From: Campylobacteraceae bacterium
GTDB taxonomy: Bacteria; Campylobacterota; Campylobacteria; Campylobacterales; Sulfurovaceae
DNA: 9,372 nt
NCBI GenBank assembly: GCA_027030605.1
Contig: JALVEV010000189.1
Location: 1-9,372 of the forward strand
Reading direction: 5' to 3'
Within the stretch, counting starts at the first letter, position 1. Every line of letters begins with the position of its first letter. A model generated the notes under the pieces. That model had not been told where the DNA came from, did no database searches, and saw only the letters and a program-made list of their open reading frames with translations. The translations under genes and the position numbers were made by a program. Below are positions 5,760-9,372 of the stretch, in pieces.

Positions 5760-8700
5760 TTAAAACTCTTTCAAAATTTTATCTATAGTGGCTTGGTCTA
5801 CAGAAATAGTTTGCATACGAGCAGTTTGAACTTTATAATCTATTACAGGTAAAGAGCAATTATCACCATGGTTTCCCCATCCAATACCAACATGCCCACC
5901 TGCACCTACTCCTCCAGCACCTCCTCCAGCACTTCTATTAACTTCAATATATTTATAAATCTCAGGAGTCCAAGACTTATTAATTAAAGATGCTATTTCA
6001 TCTTTATTATCTACTTCATATAAAACTTTAGACTGCCAACCTCCAATAGTATCATTACCTAAATTTCCATATAGGTTAGCATCTTTAAATAGATTTCCAT
6101 CTTTAATAATCCAATTATTGTCAGGAGTTCTGTTTTCCGTATAAAAACCGTTAAAATCCTCTGTATGAATTAATTTTGATGCTCCATTTTTTGTTGTATA
6201 AATTTTAAACTTTAATCCAGCAACCTCACCAGCACAATTGTAGACATAATGAAAAGCAAGAGTAGCTTTGGCTTTAGTTTCCTCTGTAAGTTTCAACTCC
6301 TCAATAGTTACCTCTTCTCCTGTAGCATTTAGTAGCGTAATAAACAGTCCACCTTGTACATTTTCATCTGTTAAATTATACTCTTTTAACACACCAGCTT
6401 CAGTGCTAAAACTAAAGTCTCCATTTATACGATTAAATGCTCCATTTTCTACTCTACTTGCTATACCTTTTCCATCTTTATCTAAACGAAGTCCTACTAC
6501 AGTTAAAGGTTTATCTGTTTTGATGGATAGTTTTATTTTTGTTTTGTTTGCATCTTTTATATCATCATAATTTAATCCAAATGAATTTGTTGAATATGCA
6601 CCTATATTAGAAGAGATCATTGTCCTAGCTAAGAATAGTTTAGTATCACTCCAAAATCGTTTTCCTAAAAGTTGATATGGATATTTATAAAAATTATAAT
6701 CTATATCTTTATTTTCATTTATTGAGTCAAGTAGATTAATATCATCCTCTTTCACTGTAGCATATTGGTAATATAACATTGCTGTATCAAGAGAAGTACT
6801 TTTTTCTTCTCCTAATAGAGTTCCAAAGTTACAGTCTGTATTAGGATTAGAAAGAAAAGATATTGTATTTTCAATACCTGTGCTAGATCCAACTATAAAG
6901 TTTCCATAAAATAGGTGAGAAATTTCTTTTTCAAAATTAGTACATTTTTCTGATAATAATTTTATAAAAAACATGGTTTTATATTCATCTTCTTCTTGCT
7001 CCGTATCTATAAGTCCATATTTTAAAATTTCACCACTTTTCATTACTGCATTAAAATTTAAATAGTCATTTTTTTTATCATATAAATGATCAGAAAACCA
7101 TTCTGCAGTAGATTCGTATAGCCACTTCCTTTGATCCATACCATTAGGAAATATTGCCTCAATTGGGGTAAGGGAATCAAATATATTTGTATATAATAAA
7201 TGAGTATGTAGGTCTGTTTTTGCTTGTGCATGATGAAAATATTCATGTCCTATTGTGCTTCTAATATATTCAAATTTATCATCATTAGTTAAATGTAAAA
7301 TTCTAGCATTTTCTTGTAAAAAACGATGATTCACATATCCATATAAGTTTTTTCTTAATTTTTCAATTTGTATAGTTATACTTTTATCAACTAATCCAAT
7401 ACCCAAATTATCAAACTCACTTCGAGCCTCACCAATCCAAACCATCATTTCTTCTATAGTCGTATCAGGAGTCCAATGGGTGATTCGTCCATTATCATTA
7501 CCAAATCCTTCAACGGTATAAGTAAGGTCTCTAAGTCCATCTACCTCTATCTTACATGTTTGAACTTCATAATCTGTTGATAAGACAATATTTAAAATTG
7601 GAAAGACCCATTGATTAGGAGTACAAGTAATATCATTAACTGTTATAGTTGCAGGGTTAGCAGTTTGCTTTAAAAGAATTTTTCTTGATTGCTTTTGCTG
7701 AATAGGTGCTTTTGTACCTACAGTTTTAGCCCTAACACCTATAAACATAATTCCTTTTAAGCTTCCAATAGATAATACTCCATACTCAGCACCGTCTACT
7801 ACTTCTACTTTTAGATTCATACTGGTCATATTCCAAATAGGTTTTGCAGATATTTCATGCTTTGCCATGTAATAAAGAGAAAGTCTTGGAAAGTCATGAA
7901 TGTCATTTAACTTTGAGACAGGAATTAAAACTTCTACATCATCAGTATTGTTTTCATCTGCATAAAAATAATCACTTAAAACTTGAATACCGTTTGGGAT
8001 AGCAATTAAACCTTTATTTTCTACTTTTCTAATGGTTGGAATAGTTGGGTTGTTACCTAAAAATCTAAATTTTACTCCATTTAAAGTTGTATTGGGGTCT
8101 ATGATAGAGACTAAACTATTATTGGTTTCTGACTGTAATACTTCTGTTTGTGAAACATGAACATCAAAACTAATAGTTTGTGTTTTACTACCATTAGACG
8201 CTTCTATACTAACTGTATGTGTACTTCCCTCTTCAGACAAAGGTGCAGTCCAAATAATACATCCATCATCATTGACTGTCATTCCATCAGGGTTTTGAGT
8301 AAGGCTATAAGTTAAATTTTCATGTCCATTGTAAGTAGTTTTTAGACACATTATTTTAGGTAAAGTTGCAATAAAGTTAGTAGTGTCAACAGGTTTGGTT
8401 AACGTTAAAACTAATCCTTTCATCTCTACATCATCAGGATTAATACCATCATAATTCGCATCATCACTTATGATGCTGTCTAAAACTATTGTATAGTTTT
8501 GGACTCCATCAACTACATTTTGATTTTGACCTTCAATTAAAACTGTTTGTGGCATATTCCAATTATCAGTAGTAAAAACAAGTTTACTTGCATCTCCATC
8601 TAAAGAGATAACTTTTCCTTCATTTATGTCTGAAGAGGAGATAGGAATAGTTACATTGGCTTCAGGTTTACTTTTTAATGAAACAGAAAATCTTGCAATA

Positions 8701-9372
8701 TTATGATAGGTTGCCGTATTACCTTGCACCTCACCAATATTCACTCCATATTTTACAACAGGTTCAATTACATTAACTATTCTACTCAAAGTAGCTCTGT
8801 TTCCAGCACTATCAACTGCCGTATAAGTAATGGTATAGGTTCCAACTGTAGAAGTATCTACCTCTCCACTAACCGTAACATTAACATTCCCATCTACATC
8901 ATCAATAGCTGTTGCTCCAAGTTCATTATAGTTGTCACCTTTTGTTATTGTAATGTTTTGATTTCCATTTAAAGTAATAACAGGAGGAGTCTTATCAACA
9001 ATTACTACAGGAGTGACATTTATTGTTCTTTTTACCTCAATAGCTTTATTTCCATGAGCATCAGTAACATTATAAGTTACTACATAAATACCAACAACAT
9101 CTGTATTAATAGCTGAACTATCAATAACAATTTTTGAGCTAATATCTCCATCTAAATTATCATTGGCTGTAGCATTTAACTCTGTGTATGTTTTACCTTT
9201 TTCTATTGTAACATTTGCATCACCATTTAGAGTAATAACAGGTGGAGTAGTATCAACAATAACTTCATTAACAACATTTACTGTTCTAGTAACATTCGCT
9301 TCATTTCCTACTATATCAGTTGCAGAGTAAGTCAATATATAAACCCCAACCGTAGAAGTATCAACACTCCCA
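5760..9372 (-). CDS. Giant Ig-repeat surface/secreted protein with HEXXH peptidase-like domain (5' end outside window)
   Basis: At least 1204 codons. The frame is open to the window edge and a repeat unit is cut there, so the start and any signal peptide lie beyond 9372; the TTG at 9335 is internal. Order from the N-terminal side: two complete and one partial DUF5011 Ig-like repeats (9372 to about 8754, PPVITLNG motifs 86 residues apart); a Calx-beta-like module (about 8750-8400; TTDNWNMPQTV, VVDGVQNYTI); a putative-Ig module (about 8381-8148; NPDGMTVNDDGCIIWTAP); an uncharacterised beta-rich stretch; a zinc-peptidase-like region (about 7538-6636) with HEYFH at 7233-7247, followed 39 residues later by ESTAEW, whose glutamates could supply the third zinc ligand as in gluzincins; a further unassigned region; and a Gly-rich segment (5933-5862) before a short tail. 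Such architecture suggests an exported adhesin-like protein with proteolytic potential. No C-terminal sorting domain is recognised and no secretion genes are nearby. The peptidase reading rests on motifs only. Confidence 0.85.
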   Translation of the reverse strand, partial: GSVDTSTVGVYILTYSATDIVGNEANVTRTVNVVNEVIVDTTPPVITLNGDANVTIEKGKTYTELNATANDNLDGDISSKIVIDSSAINTDVVGIYVVTYNVTDAHGNKAIEVKRTINVTPVVIVDKTPPVITLNGNQNITITKGDNYNELGATAIDDVDGNVNVTVSGEVDTSTVGTYTITYTAVDSAGNRATLSRIVNVIEPVVKYGVNIGEVQGNTATYHNIARFSVSLKSKPEANVTIPISSSDINEGKVISLDGDASKLVFTTDNWNMPQTVLIEGQNQNVVDGVQNYTIVLDSIISDDANYDGINPDDVEMKGLVLTLTKPVDTTNFIATLPKIMCLKTTYNGHENLTYSLTQNPDGMTVNDDGCIIWTAPLSEEGSTHTVSIEASNGSKTQTISFDVHVSQTEVLQSETNNSLVSIIDPNTTLNGVKFRFLGNNPTIPTIRKVENKGLIAIPNGIQVLSDYFYADENNTDDVEVLIPVSKLNDIHDFPRLSLYYMAKHEISAKPIWNMTSMNLKVEVVDGAEYGVLSIGSLKGIMFIGVRAKTVGTKAPIQQKQSRKILLKQTANPATITVNDITCTPNQWVFPILNIVLSTDYEVQTCKIEVDGLRDLTYTVEGFGNDNGRITHWTPDTTIEEMMVWIGEARSEFDNLGIGLVDKSITIQIEKLRKNLYGYVNHRFLQENARILHLTNDDKFEYIRSTIGHEYFHHAQAKTDLHTHLLYTNIFDSLTPIEAIFPNGMDQRKWLYESTAEWFSDHLYDKKNDYLNFNAVMKSGEILKYGLIDTEQEEDEYKTMFFIKLLSEKCTNFEKEISHLFYGNFIVGSSTGIENTISFLSNPNTDCNFGTLLGEEKSTSLDTAMLYYQYATVKEDDINLLDSINENKDIDYNFYKYPYQLLGKRFWSDTKLFLARTMISSNIGAYSTNSFGLNYDDIKDANKTKIKLSIKTDKPLTVVGLRLDKDGKGIASRVENGAFNRINGDFSFSTEAGVLKEYNLTDENVQGGLFITLLNATGEEVTIEELKLTEETKAKATLAFHYVYNCAGEVAGLKFKIYTTKNGASKLIHTEDFNGFYTENRTPDNNWIIKDGNLFKDANLYGNLGNDTIGGWQSKVLYEVDNKDEIASLINKSWTPEIYKYIEVNRSAGGGAGGVGAGGHVGIGWGNHGDNCSLPVIDYKVQTARMQTISVDQATIDKILKEF
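7227..7247 (-). other. HEXXH zinc-binding motif in the giant protein
   Basis: Codons read HEYFHHA, preceded by STIG, the usual hydrophobic-Gly context of zincins. The two histidines and the glutamate are the expected zinc ligands and general base. Candidate third ligands are the glutamates of ESTAEW (7118-7101). No Met-turn of metzincin type was seen, so a gluzincin-like fold is the better guess. Confidence 0.65.
8754..9254 (-). repeat. Tandem DUF5011 Ig-like repeat units (two complete, third cut by edge)
   Basis: Units of about 86 codons begin at 9254 (DTTPPVITLNG) and 8996 (DKTPPVITLNG); the partial preceding unit runs off the window. The DNA is also similar: ccattta-agtaataacagg words recur at 8965 and 9223, 258 bases apart, and gtagaagtatc recurs near 8848 and 9352. 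The DNA-level similarity implies fairly recent tandem duplication, so the number of units may vary between strains. Confidence 0.8.

Noticed and set aside
6268..6570. Plus-strand open frame opposite the giant protein
   Set aside because: Ser/Phe-rich shadow of a well-supported coding frame.
7058..7246. Second minus-strand frame overlapping the zincin region
   Set aside because: Out of frame within the giant gene, low complexity, no independent start signal.
8703..8972. Plus-strand open frame opposite the Ig repeats
   Set aside because: Asn/Ser/Ile-rich reverse reading of the DUF5011 units.

Overview
This 9.4-kb AT-rich window looks like accessory or cell-envelope chromosomal DNA from a Campylobacterota-type bacterium (Sulfurimonas/Sulfurovum/Arcobacter-like). 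The assignment is an inference from low GC, the compact histidine kinase, DUF5011-type Ig repeats and Lys/Asn/Ile-rich proteins; no rRNA or core marker gene is present to confirm it. No tRNA, rRNA, CRISPR array or complete operon of known function was seen.

Layout. Positions 1-840 (+) hold the 3' part of a membrane sensor histidine kinase. Everything else lies on the minus strand. Read 5' to 3' on that strand (high to low coordinates), the order is: (i) 9372-5760, a very large secreted-type protein, open at its 5' end, with DUF5011 Ig-like repeats, a Calx-beta-like module, a putative-Ig module, an HEXXH zinc-peptidase-like domain and a glycine-rich tail; (ii) 5613-4810, a membrane protein ending in a GspG (major pseudopilin) periplasmic domain, split by an in-frame TGA; (iii) 4709-4266, an orphan Rhs/YD-repeat fragment with neither its N-terminal nor its C-terminal part; (iv) about 4267-3529, a single-gene element with a REP-associated tyrosine (HUH/Y1) transposase bounded by an 11-bp inverted repeat; (v) about 3531-3370, a 3' remnant of an unidentified gene directly abutting the element; (vi) 3189-1819, a secreted TPR protein; (vii) 1770-853, a lipoprotein DNA/RNA non-specific endonuclease of the DRGH family.

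How it fits together. The middle (about 3.37-5.6 kb) is a decay zone: a transposase unit sits between two truncated genes, and a neighbouring gene is interrupted by a stop. The flanking genes encode exported proteins (lipoprotein nuclease, periplasmic TPR protein, Ig-repeat peptidase-like protein). Nothing links them into one pathway beyond shared strand and probable export. The TPR and nuclease genes are 48 bp apart and may be co-transcribed.

The items most worth a second look are the in-frame TGA splitting the GspG-domain gene, the transposase unit with its exactly abutting gene remnants, and the zincin motif inside the Ig-repeat giant protein. I found no convincing new defence or other multi-gene system.
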